DNA from: an uncultured Rhizobiaceae group bacterium
GTDB lineage: Bacteria > Pseudomonadota > Alphaproteobacteria > Rhizobiales > Rhizobiaceae
Assembly (NCBI GenBank): GCA_947501445.1
Contig: CANMVS010000028.1
Coordinates: forward strand, 1 to 50,316
DNA length: 50,316 nt
Direction of reading: 5' to 3'
The position numbers and the translations under genes were made by a program. The notes beneath the pieces were generated by a model. It did not search any database. It worked only from the letters and a program-made list of their open reading frames with translations, and was not told the DNA's origin. This document shows, one piece after another, positions 35,618 to 44,611 of this stretch (the first letter of the stretch is position 1; each line of letters starts with the position of its first letter).

Positions 35618-36609
35618 AGGGATCCGCCTTCTTTATCAAGAGCAAACCTATGACAGGCAACCTGGTGCCCTGCGCCAACCCTGGTCCAGGTCGGTCGCTT
35701 CCGATCGCAGACACCCTGCACGGCGACCGGGCAACGCTCAACAAAGGGTGCACCGGTGCCAATAGTCCCTGGTCTGGGCGGCTGCCCGGGGATCGGTTTT
35801 AGCGGATTATCCCGCGTCGAATGCAGCGTTGGCGCCGACTGAAGCAGTCCGATGGTATAGGGATGTGAAGGGTTATCCAGGACCGATTGAACAGGGCCAT
35901 ATTCAACCATGGATCCGGCATACATCACCAGCAGATCACCGCCGATCTCCGATGCCAATCCCAGATCATGGGTAACAAATATTAACGCCAGTCCCAGCTT
36001 GTCCTTCAGCTCATGCAGAAGCGTCACGATTTTTGCCTGTATCGACACGTCGAGGTTACTTGTAGCCTCATCGGCAATTATCAGCGATGGTTCACAGCAT
36101 AATGCAAGCGCGATCGCAACCCGTTGACGCATACCGCCAGACAACTCACTTGGATATCGTCTCAATTGTTGGGCAGGTTCGGAGAAGCCAGCAAGCTCCA
36201 GGGATTCAATCGCCCGGTTTTTTGCCTCCGATCTGCTGCAACGCCTGTGCGTGCGGATAACATCAATAATCTGCGAACCAACGGTTATCAAAGGGTTCAG
36301 CGCAGCGGTGGGATCCTGGAAGACCATGGCAATTTCGGAGCCCCTTACGGATCTCCAACCGGCCTCATCCAACTCAAGCAGGTTTTTCCCCCGCCAGTCC
36401 ATCCGTGTACCGCTCACCTGACCAGCTCCCGGCACAATACCCAACAGGGCCTGGCAGATCATCGACTTGCCGCTGCCGGATTCACCGGCAATTACCAGGC
36501 TCTTGCCCGCATCCACAGACAGGGATACCTGATCCACGACGGTAATCAGCCCACCGCGCCCGGGATATTTAACCGACATATCTTCGACATTCAAAACACG
36601 ATCGACCAT
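35614..36609 (-). CDS. Dipeptide/oligopeptide-type ABC transporter ATP-binding protein (DppD-like)
   Basis: A 331-residue ATPase with Walker A GESGSGKSM, Q-loop VFQDPTAAL, signature LSGGMRQRVA and Walker B LIIADEATSNLD. The C-terminal oligopeptide-type extension has RNPF-like PFVERCPVAVQGVCDRKRPTW with clustered cysteines, as in DppD/OppD. It overlaps the permease gene upstream by one base and the next ATPase by four. Confidence 0.92.
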   Translation of the reverse strand: MVDRVLNVEDMSVKYPGRGGLITVVDQVSLSVDAGKSLVIAGESGSGKSMICQALLGIVPGAGQVSGTRMDWRGKNLLELDEAGWRSVRGSEIAMVFQDPTAALNPLITVGSQIIDVIRTHRRCSRSEAKNRAIESLELAGFSEPAQQLRRYPSELSGGMRQRVAIALALCCEPSLIIADEATSNLDVSIQAKIVTLLHELKDKLGLALIFVTHDLGLASEIGGDLLVMYAGSMVEYGPVQSVLDNPSHPYTIGLLQSAPTLHSTRDNPLKPIPGQPPRPGTIGTGAPFVERCPVAVQGVCDRKRPTWTRVGAGHQVACHRFALDKEGGSL

Positions 36610-37457
36610 CAGCTGTCACTTTCCCTGCTGCGCAAGAACAGGCTACGCTTTTGTAAACCTTCACCAATCAGGATCAGGCTTAACGAGGTGACAAGTATTG
36701 CAAGGCCGGGAAGTGTCGTCAGCCACCAGGAACTTGTGATGTAATTCTTGCCGTCCAACATTATTCCGCCCCAGGAAGGGGTCGGCGGCTGAATACCCAT
36801 GCCAAGAAAGGAAAGCGTGGCTTCAAATACAATCATCGCTGCCATCTGCATCGCAGCAAGAACGACAACCGACGGCCATACGGTCGGAAAGACATGCAGC
36901 AAAACAACGCGTAGCTTCGGAATGCCCAGGACAGCGGCGGCCTTTACATAATCCTTGCCGCGCTCCTGTAGCGCAATTGAACGGACAACACGGGCAGATG
37001 CAGCCCAACCAGCAAGAATCATGAGAAGAATGAGCACAATGGTCGATGGTCGAACCGCGCTTGTGATTGCGATTGCCATCAAAACATAAGGAAACGCCAA
37101 CTGAATATCAATTGCACGTTCGACCGACCAACGGACCGGCTTTGGTGCAAAAACGGCAAGCAACCCCGTAATGCTGCCAACCAGGAGTGAGCCGATCATC
37201 CCGACCCCTGCAATCTGAAGTGAAAGCCGGCCACCATGGGCAACGCGCGCCAATACATCACGGCCGACCCCGTCGGTACCAAAGGGGTGCTCCAGCGACG
37301 GTGCCTGGCGGATCGCTCCGAGATCCGTTCCGAGTGGATCGGCCTGGGTGAGCAACTGAGCCTGGAAGGATGATAAAACGATAAAAGCGAACAATAGGCC
37401 GCCGAGTATAATCAGCGGATTGAGATAGAGCCTTCCTGTTATTCCGGTTGAAGTCAT
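36609..37457 (-). CDS. ABC transporter permease (DppC-like)
   Basis: A 282-residue permease with six expected membrane helices and an EAA-type loop at about 200 (AAVLGIPKLRVVLLHVFPTV). The extracellular start QADPLGTDL..HPFGTDGVGRDVL is typical of DppC/OppC. Overlaps the PIG-L gene by 4 bases at its start (ATGA). Confidence 0.9.
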   Translation of the reverse strand: MTSTGITGRLYLNPLIILGGLLFAFIVLSSFQAQLLTQADPLGTDLGAIRQAPSLEHPFGTDGVGRDVLARVAHGGRLSLQIAGVGMIGSLLVGSITGLLAVFAPKPVRWSVERAIDIQLAFPYVLMAIAITSAVRPSTIVLILLMILAGWAASARVVRSIALQERGKDYVKAAAVLGIPKLRVVLLHVFPTVWPSVVVLAAMQMAAMIVFEATLSFLGMGIQPPTPSWGGIMLDGKNYITSSWWLTTLPGLAILVTSLSLILIGEGLQKRSLFLRSRESDS

Positions 37458-38164
37458 TTTCGCGGCAACAAAGAATAAGTTCCATTTTGCGGAAACGTTT
37501 TAACTTCCCTGAACGCCTCTGCAAAGTTCACGCCCAGGACCGCACCGCGCTGCGCTGCATTTTTGTCCATCAGATCAGTTATTGAACAATCGTCAAAAAG
37601 CGCTCGCATCCATGAATCCTGGCTTTCGTGACATAATAGCATCCGACGTTTCAGTTCAATTACCGACGATATGTCAACATATGCCTCCGGTTCAAAACCG
37701 ACGCCAGCGACATTATCCATAAAGAACAAGTGCGGCACATGTTCGAGATGCGGCAGCGATGTCTCAACCAACCGGATAGAAGATGGAATGCGCGCATCCT
37801 CGCTCAGCTGAGCCACGGCGCGATGGTCAGGGTGATAATCGGTCGGGCCATGGGCGATAATAACATCAGGTTTGGCCTGCCTTATCGCATCAATAAATCG
37901 CGTCCGGGTGGGTCGATCATTAAACAGCCATTCATCGTCAAATCCCATCCAGATAAGTTCAGCACCAATCATTTCGCAGGATTTGATCTGCTCACTATGC
38001 CTGATATCTGCAATTTCATCGCGGCTCAGGTCAGGAGATCCCACATTTCCGTTTGTCGCGACCGCAATAAAAATCGAGTGTCCCTGCTCTTTGTACAGTG
38101 CAAGTGTTCCCGCGCACTGCATCTCTATGTCATCAGGATGAGCGCCAATCGCTAGAATATTCAT
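37454..38164 (-). CDS. PIG-L-family deacetylase embedded in the transporter genes
   Basis: Zinc deacetylase of the PIG-L/LmbE family, 236 residues. Motif GAHPDDIEM near the N-terminus gives zinc ligands H9 and D12, and HPDH near residue 115 provides the third. Known members remove N-acetyl groups from GlcNAc-type sugars or related compounds. Here it is locked in by 4-base overlaps on both sides (permease B stop, permease C start), so it is made in the same amount as the permeases. It suggests the imported compound is N-acylated, for instance an N-acetylated amino sugar derivative; this is inference. Confidence 0.88.
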   Translation of the reverse strand: MNILAIGAHPDDIEMQCAGTLALYKEQGHSIFIAVATNGNVGSPDLSRDEIADIRHSEQIKSCEMIGAELIWMGFDDEWLFNDRPTRTRFIDAIRQAKPDVIIAHGPTDYHPDHRAVAQLSEDARIPSSIRLVETSLPHLEHVPHLFFMDNVAGVGFEPEAYVDISSVIELKRRMLLCHESQDSWMRALFDDCSITDLMDKNAAQRGAVLGVNFAEAFREVKTFPQNGTYSLLPRK

Positions 38165-39087
38165 GTGTGTTCCAATCGAATTCTTGGGTCTAGTGCCGTA
38201 TAGAGAAGATCAATTGCCAGGTTGACGGCTACGAAGATACTTGCCGAAACAATCGTTATTCCCTGTATCAACGGGAAATCTCTGGAGTTCAAAGCGATCA
38301 GGGCAAGCTCGCCAATACCGGGATAGGCGAACACCACTTCTGCAACGATCACACCGCCCAGCAGATAGCCGACATCGAGGCCGATGACGGTGAGCAGTGG
38401 CAGGAAGGCGTTCTTGAGGGCGTATACAAATGTTATTCGAACATTGCTGACACCAAAGGCTCTGGCCGTCCGGATATACTCGTCCTGAAGGGCTCTTTCC
38501 ATTGCCGCCCGCAGAATTCGCAGTTGGGTTGGGAGAATCGAAAGCATAACCGCAAATGCCGGCAGGATAATGCTGGAAAAACCATCGCCTCCGCCCGCCG
38601 GAAACCAACCGAGACCAACCGCAAAAACCAGGACAAGAATGGACCCGGTCCAAAAAACCGGTGCGGACTGCCCGAACAGCGCGACCGTCGACGCCAGCCA
38701 GGCCCAAATGGATTGTGGTCTTTGCGCAGCAAGAGACCCCAGAACAATAGCTATGGTCACCGAGAACAATAGCGCCGCACCCGCCAGAGCGAGCGTCTTA
38801 GGCATTGCGTCAAAAATCAGATCGGTGACCGGCGCTTGATATCTGAAACTGTCGCCGAGGTTCCCCTGAACTGCGTTCGTCACGAAACTCATCAACTGCT
38901 CGACCAGCGGTCGGTCCGTGCCAAAGTCCCGCCGATACTGCTCAATAATATCTGCCCGCGCGAAAACCGGAGCTTTAATTCTGGCCGGGTCACCAGCAGA
39001 AAGACGAAGTATGATGAACACTGTGATAGTGATCATACAGACGATGATGGCAGCCTGAGCAATCCTTTGGAAAATGAATATCTTCAT
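38161..39087 (-). CDS. ABC transporter permease (DppB-like)
   Basis: A 308-residue DppB/OppB permease. N-terminal first helix after IFQRIAQAAIIV, the typical external loop with GTDRPLVEQL and a YQAPVTDLIF segment, and the EAA loop ARAFGVSNVRITFVYALKNA. Start: ATG 39087; a TTG six codons upstream (39105) is possible. It is 79 bp behind the binding-protein gene. Confidence 0.9.
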   Translation of the reverse strand: MKIFIFQRIAQAAIIVCMITITVFIILRLSAGDPARIKAPVFARADIIEQYRRDFGTDRPLVEQLMSFVTNAVQGNLGDSFRYQAPVTDLIFDAMPKTLALAGAALLFSVTIAIVLGSLAAQRPQSIWAWLASTVALFGQSAPVFWTGSILVLVFAVGLGWFPAGGGDGFSSIILPAFAVMLSILPTQLRILRAAMERALQDEYIRTARAFGVSNVRITFVYALKNAFLPLLTVIGLDVGYLLGGVIVAEVVFAYPGIGELALIALNSRDFPLIQGITIVSASIFVAVNLAIDLLYTALDPRIRLEHT

Positions 39088-39166
39088 GTGAACCCGTTCC
39101 AGCAAAGGCTGTTTGGCGGTGGCTTGTGAAATCCGCCGCCAAACACATTACATTGAAAGCGCCATG

Positions 39167-40726
39167 TCACGCAGATACATGTGCTTCGGGGAGTAGGATC
39201 TCACCAAGTACCGGCGCCCGTTTATAGTCTTTGACGCGGTTGTTCACGATGAAATACCAGAACTCATCGGACAGGTAGAACGTAATCTGATTGTCCCACA
39301 GATACCCGGCCGCGGCGTTGATCGCGGCTTGACGGTTTTCCGGCGAGGCTGATCGCGATGCAGCCAGAAGTTCCAGATATTTCGGGTCATTGAAGTGGAA
39401 TATCCCTTCCCCTGCAGCGCCGGAATACAAACCAAGGATGAAATCGGGGTCGACATCAAATGTCACCAGCGTATTCAGGTTTATATCGTAGGTATTGTAG
39501 GACGAGCGGAACGCACCGACCTCCAGCCTTTCAACTTCTACCGTAATGCCAATTTGCTCCAGTGAAGCGGCAATGATCTGGTCGATCTGGATCTGATTTG
39601 GGACCAGGGTTGATGTGGACATTCGCAGGGTCACCCCATTTGGGTAAGCCTCCGTTACCAGCGCTCTGGCTTTGTCCGGGTCGTAGTCAAACCTCTGCTT
39701 CTGTTCTTCATAGAAAGGAGCGTTGGTTGGCAAACTGGAGAATCCAACCTTGTTGAGGCCCTTCATGATGTTTTTTGCGATTCCCTCACGGTCAATTGCA
39801 TGAGCCAGGGCTTGACGAAGCTTGGGATTACCAAGCGGACCATTGTGTTGATAGATCGCGATGATCTGAGCTGGCGGCGAGACATTTGTGACATGGAAGT
39901 CGTCGTTGCCTTCAACACGGGCCAGATCCTCCGGTGACACCCGCGTCAATATATCGACCTGCCCTGACAGGAGAGCACTAATCCGGGCCTGGGCGTCCTC
40001 GATGTACCGGAAGGTCACCGTCTTTGTCTTTGGCGCACCCCGCCAATATTTGTCGTTCGCCTCAAGGGTGACAACATTGCCGTTGTAGGAAGCAAACTTG
40101 TAAGGGCCACTACCATTGGCGGCGTCTTTGAAGTTGTCTGGATTGTCGATATTAACCTTCGGCAGGATTTTGATATAGGCGAGAGCATTCATCATCGGAG
40201 CAAACACCTGCGGCGATGTCACTTCGATCTTGTCATCGGCAAGAATGTTCACCGTAATCCCCGGCGTGGCAACCATGGATTGTGCAAGTTTACCCAATCC
40301 AAGCCGATCAATTGTTGCCTTGATATCCTGTGCCGTCACCGGCGTGCCATCATGAAAACTGACATCGGTCCGAATGGTCATGGCCACCGTCTTGTCATCG
40401 GTCATTTCCCATTTGGTCGCAATGGCCGGCCTTACGGCCCCGCTTTCATCAAATGCAAGAAGCGAGTCATAGAGCAAGGACGCAACTTGTTCATCCACCA
40501 ATCCAAATCCCGCGGCAGGATCCCAATAGTTTGACGTAGGAGGTTCGGCGTTTCCAAACACAATGGAACCACTGGGTGTCCCGTCCTGCGCCAGTGCCCG
40601 CAGTGGAAATACGCTGCTCATGCCAACGGCAGCAGACGCGGTTACACCGATGGCCAGTGTCGATTTCATGAACTCTCTCCTGGTCTCGTCAATCGCCTCA
40701 ACTGGCAGATTCTCTTTCTCATACAT
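39167..40726 (-). CDS. ABC transporter substrate-binding protein, family 5 (peptide/nickel type)
   Basis: A 519-residue SBP_bac_5-type binding protein with a Tat signal: the TRREFMKS twin-arginine motif at residues 14-21 and a hydrophobic stretch ending ALAQ. Export as a folded protein is therefore likely. Family 5 members bind peptides, nickel, opines or oligosaccharides; the operon suggests a sugar-derived ligand. GGAGG lies 10 bases before the ATG. First gene of an eleven-gene operon (to 29997). Confidence 0.92.
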   Translation of the reverse strand: MYEKENLPVEAIDETRREFMKSTLAIGVTASAAVGMSSVFPLRALAQDGTPSGSIVFGNAEPPTSNYWDPAAGFGLVDEQVASLLYDSLLAFDESGAVRPAIATKWEMTDDKTVAMTIRTDVSFHDGTPVTAQDIKATIDRLGLGKLAQSMVATPGITVNILADDKIEVTSPQVFAPMMNALAYIKILPKVNIDNPDNFKDAANGSGPYKFASYNGNVVTLEANDKYWRGAPKTKTVTFRYIEDAQARISALLSGQVDILTRVSPEDLARVEGNDDFHVTNVSPPAQIIAIYQHNGPLGNPKLRQALAHAIDREGIAKNIMKGLNKVGFSSLPTNAPFYEEQKQRFDYDPDKARALVTEAYPNGVTLRMSTSTLVPNQIQIDQIIAASLEQIGITVEVERLEVGAFRSSYNTYDINLNTLVTFDVDPDFILGLYSGAAGEGIFHFNDPKYLELLAASRSASPENRQAAINAAAGYLWDNQITFYLSDEFWYFIVNNRVKDYKRAPVLGEILLPEAHVSA

Positions 40727-40776
40727 CGATATCTTCCCTCCCTTGATTGCTGACCATTTGTTATTTCCTGTCTACG

Positions 40777-40789
40777 GTATACAGTATAC
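40777..40789. promoter_or_regulatory. Palindromic GntR operator candidate upstream of the transporter operon
   Basis: GTATAC-A-GTATAC is a perfect 13-bp inverted repeat of the type used by FCD-GntR regulators (T-GTAC-A like). It lies 50 bp before the binding-protein start, where it would overlap the promoter. The stretch from 40727 to 41065 holds no gene otherwise. Confidence 0.6.
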
Positions 40790-40944
40790 AGAATTCAGTC
40801 AATCTCCATTCGAAAATCTTTCAGAACTCCAATATTGGAGGAGTGCTGTCTCCGTCGCTTGTCGAATATTGAGGTGATACTATTAGAGCGTCGACCGCAC
40901 TCCCCATGGGGTTGGAAGGTCAATTGCCATGTATTGTTGCGTTA

Positions 40945-40966
40945 GAACAATTCAGGTTTCGACGGA
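40945..40966. repeat. Copy of the short CAATTCAGG element
   Basis: GAACAATTCAGG and TTTCGACGGA repeat the element at 8610-8636 with three changes. It lies about 100 bp before the broken coxG copy. Confidence 0.4.
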
Positions 40967-41065
40967 CCCGGAAGAACTATAATTCTTCAATAAAATCAAA
41001 TAGATACACTGTATTTCCGCTTCCGAAAAAACGTGAATCGGTCTAACCATCGGCAGTGAAGCAGG

Positions 41066-41318
41066 TTTGAACTTTTCGATCTCGTCCAACCGCAAAGCCC
41101 TACCAGTGCGTGCGAAAGAAAAGCTGATATCGTGGGCTTTGCGCGTCAATAACACCGTTTGAGATGGTGACGGAACAAGATTGGAATATGCGGTCAAAGC
41201 CGACACAGGCGGTAAACGGGTACCACTCGGCAGCCGGCTGATCGGTGTGACATCGAAAAAACTGGCGAAACAGTTTTTCGGCAATTTCGGCACACTGCTG
41301 GATGAGCGGGCCGGCTAA
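41066..41318 (+). pseudogene. coxG: Truncated second copy of coxG (3' end)
   Basis: The last ~155 bases match coxG 29725-29886 almost without gaps; I count about a dozen differences, so roughly 92% identity. Upstream of that, to about 41066, the match is patchy (CGATCTCGTCC-ACCGCAAAGC and CGTGGGCTTTGCGCG shared). There is no start codon, and the frame is broken by small deletions and stops, so no working protein can be made. Ending at the same place as coxG (GAGCGGGCCGG then TAA), it is in the same orientation as the intact gene. Confidence 0.85.
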
Positions 41319-41361
41319 CAATCCTCAGATACAATATGCTGTGCGATTAAAACGGATCACG

Positions 41362-42501
41362 TTACGAGCGCAGGCCAAGCTTGTTGAGCAAACGATCGCG
41401 CTTCATCAGCCACCAGCCCGATTCAATTGGCCATGCGCGATGGTTTTCATCTGCCGCCAATTTGGCCGCCGCATGAAGAGGCCAGTTCGGGTCGTCAAGC
41501 AATTCCCTGGCCATGGCGACCATATCAGCTTTACCGCTGCTAATCAGATCTTCGCACAGTTGTTCATCCCACAAAAAACCGACGGCCATCGTCGCTATTT
41601 CAGCCTCCTTGCGAATCCGCTGTGCAAATGGCACCTGAAAACCCTGCTCGATTTTCATACGCCGTGGTCGTTCCTTGCCGCCAATGCCACCGGAGGAGCA
41701 GTCTATAATATCAACACCTTCATTCTTGAGCGCCGCCGCAGTTGCCATTGCATTTTCGGGTTCGACACCACCATCGAGCCAATCGGTTGCCGATAGCCTG
41801 AATGCAAGTGGGTATTGTTCAGGCCAGTTGCGGCGAATTGACCGGGCAACCTCCAATGCGAAACGCCTTCGGTTCTCTTCACTGCCGCCCCATTGGTCTG
41901 TGCGTTGATTGGAGATGGGAGACAGGAACTGGTGCACCAGAAATCCGTGTGCAGCATAGACTTCAATCATCTGAAAGCCTGCTTCCTGTGAGCGCCGCGC
42001 AGCCTCACCGAAAGACGCAATAACGTCTTCAATATCAATTTGCGACATTTCAGCGGGCACCGGCCAGCCCTCAGCATAGGCAAGCGGTGATGGCGCCACA
42101 GCATCCCACGGTCTTTCGTTTCGCTCGGAAATATCCTCATCATCCACCGGCGTTTCCCCGTGCCAGGGCCGCCGCTCAGAGGCTTTGCGACCGGCATGGC
42201 TGAGTTGAATTCCCGCTACCGCGCCCTCGCGGTGAATGAATGCCGTAATGGGTTTGAGCTGTTCAATGTGATCATCGCACCAGATACCAAGATCACCATG
42301 GGTGCGTCTGCCAATTGCCTCAACAGCTGTAGCCTCCGCATAGACCAGCCCCGCACCCCCCATGGCAAAGCGTCCGAGATGCACCATGTGCCAATCATTG
42401 GCGTGGCCATTTTTGGCACGATACTGGCTCATGGGTGAAACTGCGATGCGATTTTTGAAGCTGATATCGCGTAGTGAAAAAGGAGAAAAAAGGGCAGACA
42501 T
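41362..42501 (-). CDS. Old Yellow Enzyme family NADH:flavin oxidoreductase (YqjM/XenA-like)
   Basis: An FMN-dependent ene-reductase-type TIM barrel of 379 residues. Motifs: SPMSQYRA near residue 23 (the position of the redox-tuning Cys in YqjM is a serine here), QLSHAGRKA with the histidine pair region, HGFLVHQFLSPISNQRTDQWGGS with the conserved YAAHGFL segment and the FMN-phosphate region near DLISSGKADMVAMAREL. Substrate: likely an alpha,beta-unsaturated carbonyl; unknown. Start: ATG 42501; the upstream frame to 42618 is unlike the family and may run into repeats. Confidence 0.88.
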   Translation of the reverse strand: MSALFSPFSLRDISFKNRIAVSPMSQYRAKNGHANDWHMVHLGRFAMGGAGLVYAEATAVEAIGRRTHGDLGIWCDDHIEQLKPITAFIHREGAVAGIQLSHAGRKASERRPWHGETPVDDEDISERNERPWDAVAPSPLAYAEGWPVPAEMSQIDIEDVIASFGEAARRSQEAGFQMIEVYAAHGFLVHQFLSPISNQRTDQWGGSEENRRRFALEVARSIRRNWPEQYPLAFRLSATDWLDGGVEPENAMATAAALKNEGVDIIDCSSGGIGGKERPRRMKIEQGFQVPFAQRIRKEAEIATMAVGFLWDEQLCEDLISSGKADMVAMARELLDDPNWPLHAAAKLAADENHRAWPIESGWWLMKRDRLLNKLGLRS

Positions 42502-42604
42502 CAGGAAAGGAACCTTTATGGAATCAATTGTATGGAAGCATAGCGTAATGAATGCCGTTGGTTGAAGGATTGAGACTGAACGCTCACAACTTGCTGTGAA
42601 CGGA

Positions 42605-43165
42605 TTTTTTACCGGCAAATGTGGGATGATTTTTTTCTATTCGCGGTGCACTGTACGACATCGAGCGGGCACGGTTACCCGCGAAGCGGCAAGCGCGAAT
42701 TGCGCGTCGGGCCTGATGGCCCGCCCCGTCTGGAGCCAGCGCCGACAGGCGCGGTACGGCGCGAAGACATTTATACAAAGTCATCAGTATTCGGGTCGCA
42801 GCGCAGAAGAGGCGTCCTGTGAACACGTGGACTTTGCAGGTGGGGTTGATTTGTTTTCTATTCACAGCGCACCGGCGCTGGCGCGCCTGCCTCCATAGGG
42901 GGCGGCCAAATTATTGGCCGGGCCGCGGTCGCGGCCTGTTTGAGTGCCATGCAGGCAGGCATGGGGTGCGGCGAACTGTGGACGTTGGTTAGATTTCCGG
43001 TGCTGCACGCCGAGTCCTATCAAGGGCAAAAGAGTTACCGCGAAGCGGCAAGCGCGAATTGCGCGTCGGGCCTGATGGCCCGCCCCGTCTGGAGCCAGCG
43101 CCGACAGGCGCGGTACGGCGCGAAGACATAAACAAAGCTATCAGTGATCGGGGTGCAGCGCAGAT
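42605..43165 (+). repeat. Structured repeat cluster A (about 1.5 units)
   Basis: Two copies of the structured repeat, their anchors (GCGAAGCGGC) at 42681 and 43040, 359 bp apart. The first unit lacks an inner segment between about 42650 and 42660. Each unit has a run of hairpins: GCGAAGCGGCAAGC start, CGGGCC-TGAT-GGCCCG, GCGCC-GACA-GGCGC, GGCGC-TGGC-GCGCC and GGCCGCGGTCGCGGCC. No protein frame is credible; the open frames here come from the repeat. Confidence 0.85.
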
Positions 43166-43250
43166 CAACGCCACCAAATTTCAAATGCGCAACAACTCAC
43201 CGCCGCGCATTTGCTCCGTCAATCACCAGCAATTTTCGATCGGTGGCTTT

Positions 43251-43703
43251 TCAGGAAGCGCGTTGCCAGGATGGATCTTGTGGCGCTGGCAAAGGGCCAA
43301 AAGGTTTGCCGGTTTGACCCCAGGCGGTCAGATTGGGGAAGCTGGGACCAATAATTTTCAGATACGTCTCGACAAAACTTAAGCCAGTTGCTCCCTTGAC
43401 GGCTGAAAGGCAGGCATAAACAAAGACGCCGCCTGAAAAACCACTGGGAAATATGTGCAGATTGGAGTTCAGGTCGCGCGCCGTCAGATAAAACGCATTG
43501 GATTTACTGCCAATGACCGGCTGCCCTTCGTCACCCAGGGCAGCGCCATGTGCAACGATGAAAAGGTCCTCGTCCTTACCGAGATCCGGAATGTTATCGT
43601 CGAAAACTTTGTACCAGTCGCCAAATATCGCGTGGTTGGACGTTGCGGCGGTTCTGGCGATCCCATCGACCATCGGGTCGTCTGTACAAACTGCAATAAT
43701 CAT
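43251..43703 (-). CDS. Caspase-like (clan CD fold) small protein
   Basis: A 150-residue protein with a His/Cys pair laid out as in caspase-fold proteins: strand then H52-G53 (LFIVAHGAAL) and strand then C98 (VFVYACLSA), 46 residues apart. The fold is predicted from strand-HG and strand-AC patterns, not from a family match. It lacks extra domains, so it is smaller than most metacaspases or CHAT proteases. Start: AAAGGAG lies 7 bases before ATG 43703. It is the last gene of a four-gene cassette (XRE, two beta-rich proteins, this). A peptidase role is inference; catalysis is not shown. Confidence 0.7.
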   Translation of the reverse strand: MIIAVCTDDPMVDGIARTAATSNHAIFGDWYKVFDDNIPDLGKDEDLFIVAHGAALGDEGQPVIGSKSNAFYLTARDLNSNLHIFPSGFSGGVFVYACLSAVKGATGLSFVETYLKIIGPSFPNLTAWGQTGKPFGPLPAPQDPSWQRAS

Positions 43704-43844
43704 GAGTTTTCTCCTTTGTTGAGAACTGTTTCGAGTGATGGGTTGAATATTTGAAGTCAGTGCTTTCACGGCTTGCACCACGTCTTGTGATGTGGCCCAG
43801 CCGCAGATAAGAAATTTCCGGGTTGCAAGCAGATTGTTCCCTCC

Positions 43845-44519
43845 CTAACTTGTTGAATAGAACCGATTGGTGGAGGGATTCAGCGCAATGTTCAGTTGGG
43901 TTCCGGAACAAACTGTGAAGGTATCAACACCAACAGTTGCGGTATTGATAACAACACCCGAGTCTGATTGAGACCAAAGGAAGACACCAAATTTTGAACT
44001 CTCGGAAAATTGGCCGATCATATTGTTGATAATTGGCTCGTTGCAGATGGGTATGGGTCCATCCGATATCTGATTTCCATTGAGATAACAGCACTGGGCC
44101 AAACCGAAACTCACATCGTTGCTGCCTGATTTATTATCAATGAAATAGTCGCTCTGGCTTGCCCCGGCAGGTGCGGGTGAACTCGATCCGAAACCGGTAA
44201 CCAGGTAACTGATGACATATCCGGCTTGCGCTACATCCAAAGACGCTTCAATAATCACACTGCCCGTTTCAACTGGCCCGGTCTGATAGACTTTAAGTGC
44301 GTTCCCCCATTCAAAAGTCATGGACTGACTGGGATTCGCAGCAACCCAAACAACTGCCTTTTCTGTTGGAACGGCGGGCGTTATGTCCGCGTTTGTTACT
44401 GGTGCAGAATTGACCGACACACCCGTTGCGCGAATTATTGATACATGAAGTCCGGCGCTCTGGAGCGTCGAAGCGGCGCTACCCAGAGAGACTGCAATAC
44501 TGTATGGATAATCGCCCAT
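43845..44519 (-). CDS. Beta-rich protein B of the cassette, paralogue of the 44612 product
   Basis: A 224-residue protein with few charged residues and many S, T, V, G and N, no signal peptide and no membrane segment. It aligns with the product at 44612-45244 in three blocks: VVWVAANPSQSMTFEWG (56-72), NDVSFGLAQ (134-142) and GVFLWSQSDSGVVI (178-191). This looks like one or two beta-sandwich domains, but no family is recognised. GGAG is 7 bases before the ATG. A cysteine pair GLAQCCYL is added here. Confidence 0.6.
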   Translation of the reverse strand: MGDYPYSIAVSLGSAASTLQSAGLHVSIIRATGVSVNSAPVTNADITPAVPTEKAVVWVAANPSQSMTFEWGNALKVYQTGPVETGSVIIEASLDVAQAGYVISYLVTGFGSSSPAPAGASQSDYFIDNKSGSNDVSFGLAQCCYLNGNQISDGPIPICNEPIINNMIGQFSESSKFGVFLWSQSDSGVVINTATVGVDTFTVCSGTQLNIALNPSTNRFYSTS

Positions 44520-44611
44520 GGATTTCTCCGCTGCACGGTTCTGAAAGGCTTAACCAGGTGAAGGTTTCGGGGCGCGGTCGACAAAAATCCACAACGCCCC
44601 GTCGATGTTTT

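Noticed and set aside
42605-43165. CRISPR-like array
   Set aside because: Repeats are hundreds of bases long and imperfect, with no short, evenly spaced unique spacers and no cas genes.
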